NCBI GenBank assembly: GCA_016716405.1
Contig: JADJWK010000001.1
Location: 806,001-870,000 of the forward strand
Reading direction: 5' to 3'
DNA: 64,000 bases
Origin: Candidatus Melainabacteria bacterium
Lineage (GTDB): Bacteria > Cyanobacteriota > Vampirovibrionia > Obscuribacterales > Obscuribacteraceae
This document shows positions 44,626-53,722 of the stretch, piece after piece. The number at the start of each line of letters is the position of its first letter. Within the stretch, counting starts at the first letter, position 1. A program made the translations under genes and the position numbers. The notes below the pieces were generated by a model. The model saw only the letters and a list, made by a program, of their open reading frames with translations. It ran no database searches and was not told the DNA's origin.

Positions 44626-45020
44626 TCAGTTGAGGCTGACCTTGCCCTCGGTCACATAGACCGGCAGGCAGACGGTGCGGCGATGGGAGCGCGAGGGACC
44701 GGTGTTCACCATCTCCCGGTTGAAGATGCCGGTGAAGAGCCGCTCACCCTGCGTGAGGGCGGGGACTTCCTCCACCGGAACGTACTCCATCTGACCGTCG
44801 ATCCGCGGAAGACGCACTGCCCGACCTGGACCTCCCGGAGGGAGCCCGAGGGAAGCGCGATCTGGCGCGTGGCTCCGCGACGCAGCCGTCCTTGGCTGTC
44901 TCCATGGTGAAGCGCCGGCGAAGGCGCGCTCGCCCGCCTGGAGGAACAGGACGGTGTTGACGGGAACGTACTGGTCGATGCCGGCGACGTTCGAATGACA
45001 CAGATTGTTGACTGGCTCAT
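44626..45020 (-). pseudogene. Duplicated-domain small protein, frameshifted
   Basis: GAGG lies 6 bases before ATG 45020 (MSQSTICVI). Continuing requires changing frame: QYVPVNTVLFLQAGERAFAG, then FTMETAKDGCVA, then QIALPSGSLREVQVGQCVF, then EYVPVEEVPALTQGERLFTG to the stop at 44626. The first and last pieces are an internal duplication (x-YVPV-x9-GER-x-F-x-G), which shows that the pieces belong together. Intact length would be about 130 residues. No family is recognised. Confidence 0.5.
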
Positions 45021-45097
45021 GATTAACCTCGATTTCTCTCGTTTGGGTTGAACTGAACAGACAGACTGATCCACAACTTTCCGAAACTCCAGCCGGT

Positions 45098-46772
45098 CTA
45101 GCCGAGCACCTGCTTGTACAGGTGCAGCTTCTCGGCTGCGTGCTCGAACGCCGCTCTCAGCTCCGGGGTCGAGACCCCTCTGGACAGGCAGTTCTGCCAG
45201 GCTGAGACGAGACGGTGCTGGAGCTTCCACCGGTTGATATTCACCGAGTGCTTCTCGGCGGTCTCAAGCAACGGCAGAAGTTCTTTCACTGCCTCGACGG
45301 TGTCGAGCGGGCCTTTGAAAACGCGTTCGACGCGGTGCTTGAGAGCCACCGGTCCGACACGCTTGCGGTAGACATCGGCGCCGTTGCCGAATTCGGCCAT
45401 GTTCGAAGGAGCTCTCTTCGATTGCTCGAGTGGCGTAGCAGAGAGCCTGGATGGGCTCGATGCGGCCGATGTCGTCGAAGAACCAGGCGCAGCTCGTGTA
45501 CATGAGCATCGCCGTATGGCTCATCTCGAGAAGCTCGAAAGCCCGGGTATCGGCTTCCTGTGATCTCGTCCCGGCGAGCATCTGCTCGTCGAGGAAGGAG
45601 GAAGCGTCGCGGGCTCCGGTCACGACCCCGACATAGGCGTTGCGCGCCTGCCAGGGGTCGGTGAAGAGCTTTGCTCCTTCGGATTCGAAGATGGTCACAA
45701 GCTGTGCGTGAAGGTCATCGAGAGCTTCCCGCAAAGGCTGCCTCCACCTGAGTTGCCACTTGCCGTTGCCGTCGCCGGTCTGGCATCCGCAGTCGGACCG
45801 CCAGCGCTCGACACCGTGCACGCAGCTCCAGGAGCTGTTCTCGTGAATTTCCGCCTCGTCCTGGGGCGGGTGGAGCTCGAGGAAACGACCATAGTTGGTA
45901 ATGGTCACTTCCTTGCTCTTCTCGAACTGGTCGATCACCCAGGCAAGGCACATTTCACCGAACCTGAAGTGATGACCGAAGGTCTCGCCGTCCACGGCGA
46001 GATGCACGAGCTGCTCGTGCTGGCGCTTGTCCGAGAAGCCGCTGAGAATCCGGGACTTGAATTTGTCCCCGGACTCGAGCAGGCGCTCGAAGGCGACAGC
46101 TTGCGAGATGGGTCCGTCGTAGAAGAAGAGATTGATGGTGGCACCGGACGGCAGTCGGCACAGGTATGCCTTTGTCGGGTCGACGCCTCCTTCGCTTTCC
46201 CACGTCTCGGTTCCCAATGTGCGCCAGCGTTTCGCCTGGCGCGGTGCAAGCACGGTGAACTTGATGCCGTTTCTGGCCAGGACCTCGAGCGTGGCGGTAT
46301 CCACGGCGGTCTCTGCCAGGTGCATGCCTTCGGGCTTGCGGCCGAAGTACTGCTCGAAAACGGCGATTCCCCACTCCACCTGCGTTTCCCTGTCACGTTC
46401 CGAGGCCAGGGGCATGATGATGTGGTTGTAGACCTGGGCGATGGCGTTGCCATGCCCGTTGTTGCGCTCCCGGCTCTTGCGGTCGCCGTTGATGATGCGG
46501 GCAAGCGTGATCGGGGCGTGCTGCTCCATCCAGGTGAGCAAGGTGGGTCCGATGTTGAAACTGGCGAACTCGTAGTTGTTCACCATCGAGGCTACCCGGC
46601 CGCCATCGCCCATGATGCGGGCGAATCCGTTGGGCTCGTAGCACTCGTCGTTGATACGCTCGTTCCAGTCATGGGACGGCGCCGCCGACGGTTGCATCTC
46701 GATGTAACCGAGCCAGGGATCTTCTCGAGGCGGCTGGTAGCAATGCATGTGTACCGTCAGGTACTTGTTCAT
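45098..46772 (-). CDS. GH57-type glycoside hydrolase (DUF3536-like), one frameshift
   Basis: The first 455 residues match GH57/DUF3536-type enzymes: HMHCYQPPREDPWLGYIE, then SAAPSHDWNERINDECYEPN, FNIGPTLLTWME and GMHLAETAVDTATLE (catalytic Glu region). Near 45410 the frame breaks at an extra T, and the next frame (MAEFGNGADVYRKRV ... to 45098) supplies the expected C-terminal helical domain. Corrected length is about 557 residues. Family members act on alpha-glucans. It is next to a beta-amylase on the same strand and malQ nearby, supporting glycogen/starch metabolism. The uninterrupted frame alone spans 45264-46772. Confidence 0.75.
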
Positions 46773-46794
46773 GGCAATGCTCCTTAGCTTTTGT

Positions 46795-46856
46795 CTGCAG
46801 AAAAAGAAAAAGCGACACAGCCGCCCCGGCTCCTCATGGGAGCTTGGGGGCGGCTG
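46795..46856 (-). terminator. Terminator of the beta-amylase gene
   Basis: CAGCCGCCCC / GGGGCGGCTG stem (46818-46856) with an inner GGCTCC/GGGAGCT arm. The minus strand then reads TGTCGCTTTTTCTTTTTC. Confidence 0.8.
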
Positions 46857-46928
46857 GTCGCCAGTGCTGGCTCGGTTTCGTCCGTGGAGCGGGCTTCCCT
46901 GTGAGAGCTACCCGCGCCGCAGAGCGAC

Positions 46929-48374
46929 TCAGGCAGTCTTGGCCACAGGGCTTTCACCATCCTGGTTTTTCACAACCTCGATGGTGCGAGCCATTTCGTC
47001 GTTAGCCACTCGGTTCTCGGCTACGTTGCCCATCCGGAGGATGGTCAGCCCCTGGTAGTGCTCTTCCTGACCGGGAAGGTCCAGGTGCGAGCGCATCAGG
47101 TTCCAGGACTCATGCTTGGGCAGGGTCCACCAGACAGCGTTTTCTCCCTTGATGGGAACGCCCTGGCGGTCTGCTTCGGCACCGACCCAGGTCACGAGCG
47201 TCCGGGCGACGGAGTTGGCCTCGGGGCCGCCCTCGCCGTCCGGCATCTCCAGGCACGTGAAGTGCAAGACCACCCGAGAGTTCGGATTGTCCTGGAGCTC
47301 GGCCAGAAGGCTCATGAGCGGCCGGTAGCCGCGCCCCTGGTCGTCGTGATCCCAGTCGTTGATCCCGGTACGCAGAAGACCGGCAGCAAGCTCTGCCAAC
47401 CGGTCACCGAGCACCACACGGTCACCCTCGCGCCGCCCGGTGCGCCAGTGCACGCCCGGCACCTTCGCTCCGATGTCGATACCCGCGAAGGGCGAGTCGT
47501 CGGCAGCGAAGACACTCAGTGCCAGACGCAACACCATGCGTCCGTGGTTGAAGAGGGTGGTGTTGTACCACTCGAAGAAGTCCCGACCATAGGTGATGTC
47601 CCAGTGGTCGCCGCGCTGGAAGAACTCGGCCGGATTGCTGGGAGGATTGATCTCCTGCCCGCCGGCGATATTGGTTCCCCAGGCACGGTCGATGCTCTCG
47701 GCGTTGTGGTACTTGTTGAAGACCCACTGCCGGAAGGCTTCGATGGCTGGACGCGAGTAGCACTGCAGCGAACCGCGTGCCGGGTAGTCGGCGCCGTCGT
47801 CGTGGCTGTTGTACGACGGGTACCGGAGCTCACCAGCAGGTCCCAGGCTCACGTTGATCTCGGCGATGTGGTCGGCGAGATGCGCGAAGTGGGAGCGGAA
47901 CGCCCGCATGACCCGCTCGTAGAGCGGCAGAGCGTGAACAGTGTTCCAGAACGAGATGTACTCGTCGCTGGTGTTGCCCTGCTCGCTGACGAACTTGAGG
48001 TCATGCTCGTCGCTGTAGCCCGTGACGCTCTTCAGCTCGCTCCACACCCAGGGCTTGATGGGCACGAAGACGGTGTCGCCGATGTTACCGCCGCAGCGGT
48101 GGAAGCTCAGGATGGGAATCCACTTGAGCCCCGCATCGATGACTTCGCTGGCGAGCTTGTCGTAGTAGGTCCAGTCGAAGATGCCGGGGGCGGTCTCGAT
48201 CAGACCCCACCACACGTCGGTGGTGACTGCCTCGACTCCGAGGCGCTTCATTTCCTGGAGGTGACGCTTGAACTTGCGCCACGCCTCCTGTGACGGCCCG
48301 CTGAACAGGTCATGGGGATCACCCACAACCAGCGGCGCCATCACGTTGACCGTGATGTGATTTTTCGCTTTCAT
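46929..48374 (-). CDS. Beta-amylase (GH14)
   Basis: A 481-residue enzyme that releases maltose from the non-reducing ends of alpha-1,4-glucans. GH14 signatures are clear: VTTDVWWGLIE, LSFHRCGGNIGD (substrate Asp/His region), EINVSLGPAGELRYPSY with the catalytic acid Glu, and GVHWRTGRREG. No signal peptide is visible, so it probably works on internal glycogen. GGAG precedes the ATG. It is separated from the GH57 gene by a terminator, and divergent from malQ, which disposes of short maltodextrins. Bacterial beta-amylases are uncommon. Confidence 0.88.
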   Translation of the reverse strand: MKAKNHITVNVMAPLVVGDPHDLFSGPSQEAWRKFKRHLQEMKRLGVEAVTTDVWWGLIETAPGIFDWTYYDKLASEVIDAGLKWIPILSFHRCGGNIGDTVFVPIKPWVWSELKSVTGYSDEHDLKFVSEQGNTSDEYISFWNTVHALPLYERVMRAFRSHFAHLADHIAEINVSLGPAGELRYPSYNSHDDGADYPARGSLQCYSRPAIEAFRQWVFNKYHNAESIDRAWGTNIAGGQEINPPSNPAEFFQRGDHWDITYGRDFFEWYNTTLFNHGRMVLRLALSVFAADDSPFAGIDIGAKVPGVHWRTGRREGDRVVLGDRLAELAAGLLRTGINDWDHDDQGRGYRPLMSLLAELQDNPNSRVVLHFTCLEMPDGEGGPEANSVARTLVTWVGAEADRQGVPIKGENAVWWTLPKHESWNLMRSHLDLPGQEEHYQGLTILRMGNVAENRVANDEMARTIEVVKNQDGESPVAKTA

Positions 48375-48903
48375 GATTTTTCTCCACTCTTTCAGAGTTC
48401 GTAAAAAACAAGAAAACGCGCCGCTTGTTAGGGGGCACGTACTGACCGGAAAGCCCTGTGCTTACCGGCGACTTGTTGGTGTTGTAGTTGAGGTTGACGT
48501 TTACCTCTCCTCGGGTGGAGGAGGGGTAATCGCTATCAAGCTGGAGTGATGTCGGGTTCGGACGTTTTCTGGGGAGTTAGTCACTCTGGTTGTAAAGAAC
48601 TTGATATTTCAGCCTTAACATAAACTACCGATTTTCACCAAGACCACTTGGTATCAAGGTATGTAAGCTCTTTTCGCGCCCGTCGTTCTTGAGCAGCAAG
48701 GTTATATGGCTGTTCTAGGAGTTGAGGCATTCTTGATTTCTCCAAATCTTGAAAGATAACGGACCTAGCGCAGGGTTTAATTTATAGCGAGACCAGCACT
48801 ATGGCCGGTTGGAAATATCAAGAGCCGACTTCCAGGTTGAAATCCGCTCTGAAGTCCGCTCGGAGTGTAGAATCGACCTTGCTTCTTCGATGAGGAAAGG
48901 GCT
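48375..48903. other. Intergenic region between divergent beta-amylase and malQ, 529 bp
   Basis: It should hold both promoters. TTGTAA and TTGATA boxes occur near 48600, but no -10 has the right spacing. CTAGCGCAG near 48768 recurs at 3225 and 19244. No gene is supported. Confidence 0.35.
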
Positions 48904-50439
48904 GTGAAATTTGCACGCTCCAGCGGTGTTCTGCTGCATCCAACTTCGCTTCCCGGGCCGTTCGGCATAGGCGATCTCGGCCAGTCCGCCTATGATTTCG
49001 CCGACTTTCTGGCCAGGTCCAGCCAGCACATCTGGCAGATCCTCCCTCTCGGTCCCACCGGTTATGGCGACTCTCCCTATCAGGGGCTCTCGGCTTTCGC
49101 CGGCAATACGCTCCTGATCAGCCCCGAGAAGCTTGTAGCGGAGAAATTCATCAGCAAAGAAGATATCGCCTCGCCACCGCGATTCACAGCCGACAAGGTG
49201 AGTTACGGCAAGGTGATCGAATACAAACGCAAGCTGCTCAGGGAAGCTTTCGATAATTTCAAGAAGAGCTCCGATGTCGTCAAGCAAACCGAGTTCCTGG
49301 CCTTCTGCCAGAAACACCAGGACTGGCTTGACGACTATGCTCTATTCGTCGCTCTCAAGGACATGCATGATGGCGCTTCCTGGGATCAATGGGAGCCTCG
49401 TTTCGCCCGGCGCAAGGAAGAAGCCCTCGAGAAAGCAACCGACGAGCTCGCGGACCGGATCGAGGCGGAGAAGTTCTTTCAGTATCTTTTCTTCCACCAG
49501 TGGGCCGAGCTCAGGGCTTATTGCAACAAGAAAAGCGTTTTTCTCGTCGGGGACATGCCGATTTTCGTAGCCTACGACTCTGTTGATGTCTGGCGGAACA
49601 ACAATTTCTTCAAGCTCTCCAGGGAAGGCTCACCAACTGTGGTGGCAGGCGTGCCACCTGATTATTTCAGCGCCACCGGGCAGCTCTGGGGCAACCCTCT
49701 CTATAACTGGGAGTCCCTGAAAGAAGATCGCTTCGGCTGGTGGATCAAGCGTTTCCGGATGGCCCTCGAAACCGTCGATGTCATGCGTCTCGATCACTTC
49801 CGGGGATTCGCCGCTTGCTGGGAGATCCCGGCAGGAGAGACCACGGCGCGGAAGGGGAGATGGGTGCACACCCCGGGGCGCGAGCTGTTCAAAGCTCTTA
49901 CCCGGGCTTTCGATCCCCTGCCCCTGATAGTCGAGGATCTGGGCGTCATCACCCCGGACGTGGAGCAACTTCGCGATGATTTCGAGTTCCCGGGAATGCG
50001 GATTCTGCAGATGGCTTTCGGAAGCGATGCCTGCAACATAGATCTGCCTCACAACTATGTGCCGCACTCGGTGGTCTATACAGGCTCTCACGACCATGAC
50101 ACCGTCCTCGGTTGGTTCCGGAGCAAAGCCGGTGCCGGTTCCACCAGAGACGCTGCCCAGATCGAGAAAGAGCGCGAGCACTGTCTCCGCTATCTTCGCT
50201 CTGATGGCAAGCAGATCAACTGGGATTTCATCGAAGCAGCATTCGCGTCGGTATCCTGCATTGCCGTAGTGCCTTTACAGGATGTACTGGGTCTGGGCTC
50301 TCAGGCGCGCATGAATCTTCCTGCCAGCCAGGAGGGCAACTGGTCCTGGCGCTTCCGCAGCGAGATGCTGACCGGGCAGCAGAGCGACAAGCTCGTCGAG
50401 CTGACCGTTCTCTATGGCCGAAACAACCCGATCATGTAG
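48904..50439 (+). CDS. malQ: 4-alpha-glucanotransferase (GH77)
   Basis: A 511-residue cytosolic enzyme that transfers alpha-1,4-glucan segments and frees glucose. GH77 motifs are visible: GVLLHPTSLPGPFGIGDLG, LPLGPTGYGDSPYQ, VMRLDHFRGF (nucleophile Asp), IVEDLGVITPDVE (acid/base Glu) and YTGSHDHDT. The start is GTG 48904 with AGGAAAGGG upstream. It ends about 40 bases before a cupin gene. With the GH14 and GH57 enzymes it forms a complete maltodextrin-handling block. Confidence 0.93.
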   Translation: MKFARSSGVLLHPTSLPGPFGIGDLGQSAYDFADFLARSSQHIWQILPLGPTGYGDSPYQGLSAFAGNTLLISPEKLVAEKFISKEDIASPPRFTADKVSYGKVIEYKRKLLREAFDNFKKSSDVVKQTEFLAFCQKHQDWLDDYALFVALKDMHDGASWDQWEPRFARRKEEALEKATDELADRIEAEKFFQYLFFHQWAELRAYCNKKSVFLVGDMPIFVAYDSVDVWRNNNFFKLSREGSPTVVAGVPPDYFSATGQLWGNPLYNWESLKEDRFGWWIKRFRMALETVDVMRLDHFRGFAACWEIPAGETTARKGRWVHTPGRELFKALTRAFDPLPLIVEDLGVITPDVEQLRDDFEFPGMRILQMAFGSDACNIDLPHNYVPHSVVYTGSHDHDTVLGWFRSKAGAGSTRDAAQIEKEREHCLRYLRSDGKQINWDFIEAAFASVSCIAVVPLQDVLGLGSQARMNLPASQEGNWSWRFRSEMLTGQQSDKLVELTVLYGRNNPIM

Positions 50440-50478
50440 TAAAGTTAGGTCGGAATTCGACAGTAGCGGAGAGCCGTG

Positions 50479-50832
50479 ATGGGCAATGACTCTTACCACG
50501 AAGACAGACCCTGGGGCGCCTTTTATATTCTCGCCGACAAGCCCAACACCAAGGTAAAGCGCCTGGTGGTCAATCCCGGCCAGCGTCTGAGCCTGCAAAG
50601 CCACAAGCTCAGAGACGAGCACTGGGTGATTGTTGCGGGTATCGCACGGGTTACTCTCGATGACGATACGAGAGACTTCAGCTATGGTGATCACGTCTAC
50701 GTAAAACGGGGGGTGAAACACAGGATCGCCTGTGCCTCGGATGAGCCTGTGGAAGTGATCGAGATTCAAACCGGCGAAGCGTTCCCCGAAGAGGACATAG
50801 TCCGTTATTCGGACGACTACAATCGCGCTTGA
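50479..50832 (+). CDS. Cupin, mannose-6-phosphate isomerase type II-like
   Basis: A 117-residue single cupin fold similar to the C-terminal domain of bifunctional mannose-6-phosphate isomerase/GDP-mannose pyrophosphorylase: RPWGAFYILAD, LSLQSHKLRDEHWVIV (metal-binding His/Glu), VTLDDDTRDFSYGD and KHRIACASDEPVEVIEIQTG. The start is ATG 50479 with GGAG 7 bases upstream, overlapping a GTG alternative. It likely interconverts sugar phosphates. It is 39 bases from malQ and probably co-transcribed. Confidence 0.8.
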   Translation: MGNDSYHEDRPWGAFYILADKPNTKVKRLVVNPGQRLSLQSHKLRDEHWVIVAGIARVTLDDDTRDFSYGDHVYVKRGVKHRIACASDEPVEVIEIQTGEAFPEEDIVRYSDDYNRA

Positions 50833-50836
50833 GCCC

Positions 50837-50872
50837 CAGTCCTGTTTTCAGTCCTGTTTTCAGTCCTGCTCT
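50837..50872. repeat. 12-bp tandem repeat between cupin and TPR genes
   Basis: CAGTCCTGTTTT twice plus a third imperfect unit that runs into the last codons of the convergent TPR gene. Confidence 0.7.
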
Positions 50873-51789
50873 TCGAGGTCCGCCAGCTCGAGGACCATGG
50901 CTCTCATGCCCGGTACCGAGGGGTCATCGGGATCGATGGTGAGCACCCTGTCCAGGCATGCGTGGGAGCCGTCGAGATCGCCCTGGAGGGCCCTTGCTCG
51001 AGCCAGATGCAACCAGGCGCTGATATATTCCGGATTGAGCTCGAGAGCCGATTCCAGAATCTCTATCGCTTCTGCAAAAGCCCCTTCTCTGATGAGAAGA
51101 CTGCCCAGATTGCCGTATGGCCACTCGAAGTCAGGGTATTCCTCGATGAGATTCAAGAAGACTCGTTTCGCCTGGGTCGACTTGCCGGCGAACATCAGGT
51201 TGAAACCCTGGATATTGGTTTGCTCGGCCACCAGGGGCACGGGATAGCGCGGGATCTTGGTGCTGAGAAACCGCCTCGCATCGGCGGCGGACCGGGAGCC
51301 CGGATCGGATTCTATGGCGAGAAGTAGCGCATCGCGTGCCTGCTCTGTCCAGCCGGCTTCTTTATAGCGAAGCCCGAGAAGGTAGTATTCCTTGGCGGAG
51401 AGACCTTCCGGTACCTCCCTGGGGGGCGGCTCCTCTGATTTGAGATTGGACAGCTTGTCTCTCAGGGCCTCGAGCACGCCGGCTCTCTGGTCATCGGGCA
51501 CTCCCAGCTCGCTGAGCTGTTTTTCGATTGCCAGCATTTGCACTTCCAGATCTTCGTCGTGGGTTGCAGAGCGCCTGATTTTGAGCGCATCGTTGATCAG
51601 TTTGAGAATGCTGTTGCCCAGGCTCGAAGGGATAGGGATGCCTTGTTCCGCTTCTCCTGTGAGACCGAGATCTCTGGTCATGCACTCGACAGCCTGCTCC
51701 TGTTTGCCCATCAGGGCATAGAGCAAGCCCAGTCGCCTGTATTGTCTGGGAGCGAGGTCTTCAGGAATGTTTTCAGGAGGTGGCTGCAC
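50860..51789 (-). CDS. TPR-repeat protein, 309 residues
   Basis: A soluble helical protein with TPR hairpins at both ends: RRLGLLYALMGKQEQAVECM (about 18-40), LLGLRYKEAGWTEQARDALL (about 137-160), and three close to the C-terminus (GNLGSLLIREGAFAEAIEIL and following). TPRs mediate protein contacts. The start is GTG 51789, with only a weak SD (GGAC); an in-frame stop lies just upstream. It is convergent with the cupin gene and is monocistronic as far as can be seen. Confidence 0.7.
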   Translation of the reverse strand: MQPPPENIPEDLAPRQYRRLGLLYALMGKQEQAVECMTRDLGLTGEAEQGIPIPSSLGNSILKLINDALKIRRSATHDEDLEVQMLAIEKQLSELGVPDDQRAGVLEALRDKLSNLKSEEPPPREVPEGLSAKEYYLLGLRYKEAGWTEQARDALLLAIESDPGSRSAADARRFLSTKIPRYPVPLVAEQTNIQGFNLMFAGKSTQAKRVFLNLIEEYPDFEWPYGNLGSLLIREGAFAEAIEILESALELNPEYISAWLHLARARALQGDLDGSHACLDRVLTIDPDDPSVPGMRAMVLELADLEEQD

Positions 51790-52120
51790 TGGCAGTAAGT
51801 CCGTAAGCAGTCATCAGGTCATGGATCTAGCTTACTCCTATTTCTGGGATAGCGAAGCGAGGAGAGATGCAAAATAGATCAAGAAATAAAAAAGCGCTTT
51901 ATTCAATTACCGGAAGTTGAGTTAACCCATTTCCATTTGATAACTAACTATGTCTTTCCTATTCACCCTCAAATAAATCTTTAGCGGCTTTCTTCCGGAC
52001 TCCAACATTTTCCTTCGATGGCTCGACGATATTTCGTGTCGACAGTCGGGGACCGGCAGGGGCTGACTTTCTGCGTTCGGTGTCACAGATGGTGATACCG
52101 GAAGAACAAGGAGAAGTATC
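51790..52120. other. Intergenic region between divergent TPR and malic enzyme genes
   Basis: 331 bases, A/T-rich around 51870-51960, with no gene and no certain promoter. An AAGGAGAAG SD precedes the malic enzyme start. Confidence 0.35.
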
Positions 52121-53389
52121 GTGTCTGCATCCGCTAATCGCCAGGCGGAGTCGCTTCCCCGCAACTACAAGCTGACTCTGCGATTGAAGTTCTACAAAGG
52201 TGGTGCCGCCCTGGGCAGCGCCATGAGTTCTATTGCTCGCGCCGGTGGTGACACAGGCACAATCGACGTCGTTCGTGCCGGCAAGGACTTCGTCATCCGG
52301 GATGTCTCGGTGACACTCAGGGACGAGAACCACGGCAAGACGCTTGTGCGCCGTTTGAGGCGTCTCAAGTATGTCGATGTGGTCGATGTTTTCGATCCGG
52401 TGCTGCTCAAGCATTCCGGAGGCAAGATTACCGTCAATCCGCGCCTGCCCATCGCCAACGCCAGCGATCTCGCCGAGGTCTACACCCCCGGCGTCGCACA
52501 GGTATCGCTGGCTCTATCCGCCGATCCTGGTCGAGCCTGGTCTCTCTCCTGCAAAGGCAATATGGTGGCCGTGGTCTCCGACGGCTCCCGGGTCTTGAGC
52601 CTGGGAAATATCGGTCCTTACGGGGCTCTGCCCGTGCTCGAAGGCAAGGCGATGCTCTTCAAGCATTGCGCCGGGGTGAACGCATTTCCGATCTGTCTGG
52701 CTACTCAGGACGTCGACCAGATCGTCTCGACGATAATCAATATCGCCCCGGTGTTCGGTGCCATCAATCTCGAGGACATCGCCTCTCCGGGCTGCTACGA
52801 GGTTGAGCGCCGGCTCAAAGAAGCCCTGGATATCCCGGTCTTCCACGATGACCAGCATGCCACCGCCATCGCTGTGGTGGCTGCCGCGATAAATGCTGCC
52901 CGGGTGGTTGGCAAAGACCTGTCCCAGATTAAGTTGGTGGCAGCCGGTGTCGGTGCTGCAGGCATGGCGTCCATCAAGTTGCTTATGGATGCCGGCGTCA
53001 AGGACGTGATCGGCTTCAATCAGATTGGCGCCGTCCATGCCGGACGCACCGATCTCACGCCCCAGGAGAGCTGGCTCGCTGCCAACAGCAATCACTCCGG
53101 TTTCAAGGGCTCCCTGAAAGAAGCTCTCGCCGGAGCCGATATGTTTCTCGGACTTTCGGTAGGTGGTCTCCTGAAGGGTCAGGATCTGAAGGTAATGAAA
53201 AAGGACGCCATCGTTTTCGCTCTGGCGAATCCGGTTCCGGAAGTGCTTCCGGAAGAAGCGGCCTCGTTCGTCAAAGTGATGGCCACCGGAGGCTCCAATT
53301 ATCCGAACCAGATCAACAATGCCCTGGTCTTTCCCGGAGTTTTCCGCGGTGCGCTCAGAGCCCGGGTTCGGGAGGTCACCGAGCCATGA
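52121..53389 (+). CDS. ACT-domain NAD(P)-dependent malic enzyme, main part
   Basis: A 422-residue protein that decarboxylates malate to pyruvate. Residues ~15-90 form an ACT-type regulatory domain (KLTLRLKFYKGGAALG, RRLRRLKYVDVVDVFD). The malic enzyme core follows: AEVYTPGVAQ, GNIGPYGALPVLEGKA, NLEDIASPGCYEVERRL (divalent metal), IPVFHDDQHATAI, and the nucleotide fold VAAGVGAAGMASIKLL. The start is GTG 52121 with AAGGAGAAG upstream. The frame ends at VREVTEP, about 60 residues short of the usual C-terminus; the missing part is in the overlapping next frame. Confidence 0.9.
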   Translation: MSASANRQAESLPRNYKLTLRLKFYKGGAALGSAMSSIARAGGDTGTIDVVRAGKDFVIRDVSVTLRDENHGKTLVRRLRRLKYVDVVDVFDPVLLKHSGGKITVNPRLPIANASDLAEVYTPGVAQVSLALSADPGRAWSLSCKGNMVAVVSDGSRVLSLGNIGPYGALPVLEGKAMLFKHCAGVNAFPICLATQDVDQIVSTIINIAPVFGAINLEDIASPGCYEVERRLKEALDIPVFHDDQHATAIAVVAAAINAARVVGKDLSQIKLVAAGVGAAGMASIKLLMDAGVKDVIGFNQIGAVHAGRTDLTPQESWLAANSNHSGFKGSLKEALAGADMFLGLSVGGLLKGQDLKVMKKDAIVFALANPVPEVLPEEAASFVKVMATGGSNYPNQINNALVFPGVFRGALRARVREVTEP

Positions 53390-53565
53390 AGATGGCGGCA
53401 GCGCGCGCCCTTGCCGGGGTGGTCGGGGATGACGAGCTCCACGAAGACTACATCATTCCGAGCATCTTCGATACTCGCGTCGCCAAGGCGGTTTCCACTG
53501 CGGTTATCGAGGAGGCTCTGGCGTCGGGTCTGGCTCGTTCGCATCCTGACCCCAAAGACTTCTGA
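53386..53565 (+). CDS. Malic enzyme C-terminal segment, overlapping frame
   Basis: A 59-residue frame starting at an ATG that overlaps the TGA of the main gene (ATGA, 53386-53389). It reads MKMAAARALAGVVGDDELHE and then DYIIPSIFDTRVAKAVS, the normal end of malic enzymes. Either one indel broke a single gene, or the overlap keeps translation coupled and gives a two-chain enzyme. A strong terminator follows. Confidence 0.7.
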   Translation: MKMAAARALAGVVGDDELHEDYIIPSIFDTRVAKAVSTAVIEEALASGLARSHPDPKDF

Positions 53566-53573
53566 TGCTCTCT

Positions 53574-53617
53574 AGAGGCAAGAGACCCGCCCCGGTCTCT
53601 TGCCTCTTCTTTCTCTT
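53574..53617 (+). terminator. Terminator of the malic enzyme unit
   Basis: A perfect 14-bp stem AGAGGCAAGAGACC / GGTCTCTTGCCTCT, followed by TCTTTCTCTTCC. Confidence 0.85.
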
Positions 53618-53625
53618 CCGGGCAA

Positions 53626-53645
53626 TACGAGAGCATATAGTAAAA
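53626..53645 (+). repeat. 20-bp polar intergenic element, copy 10
   Basis: TACGAGAG-CATA-TAGTAAAA, right half exact. The preceding gene is on the + strand, unlike at most copies. Confidence 0.5.
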
Positions 53646-53722
53646 TTGAAGGCTGCATACCTGTCAGTTCAAAGCAGGAATGCTGTGAAGGTCAGGCGGG
53701 CCCGGTTCGAGATTTCGGACCG

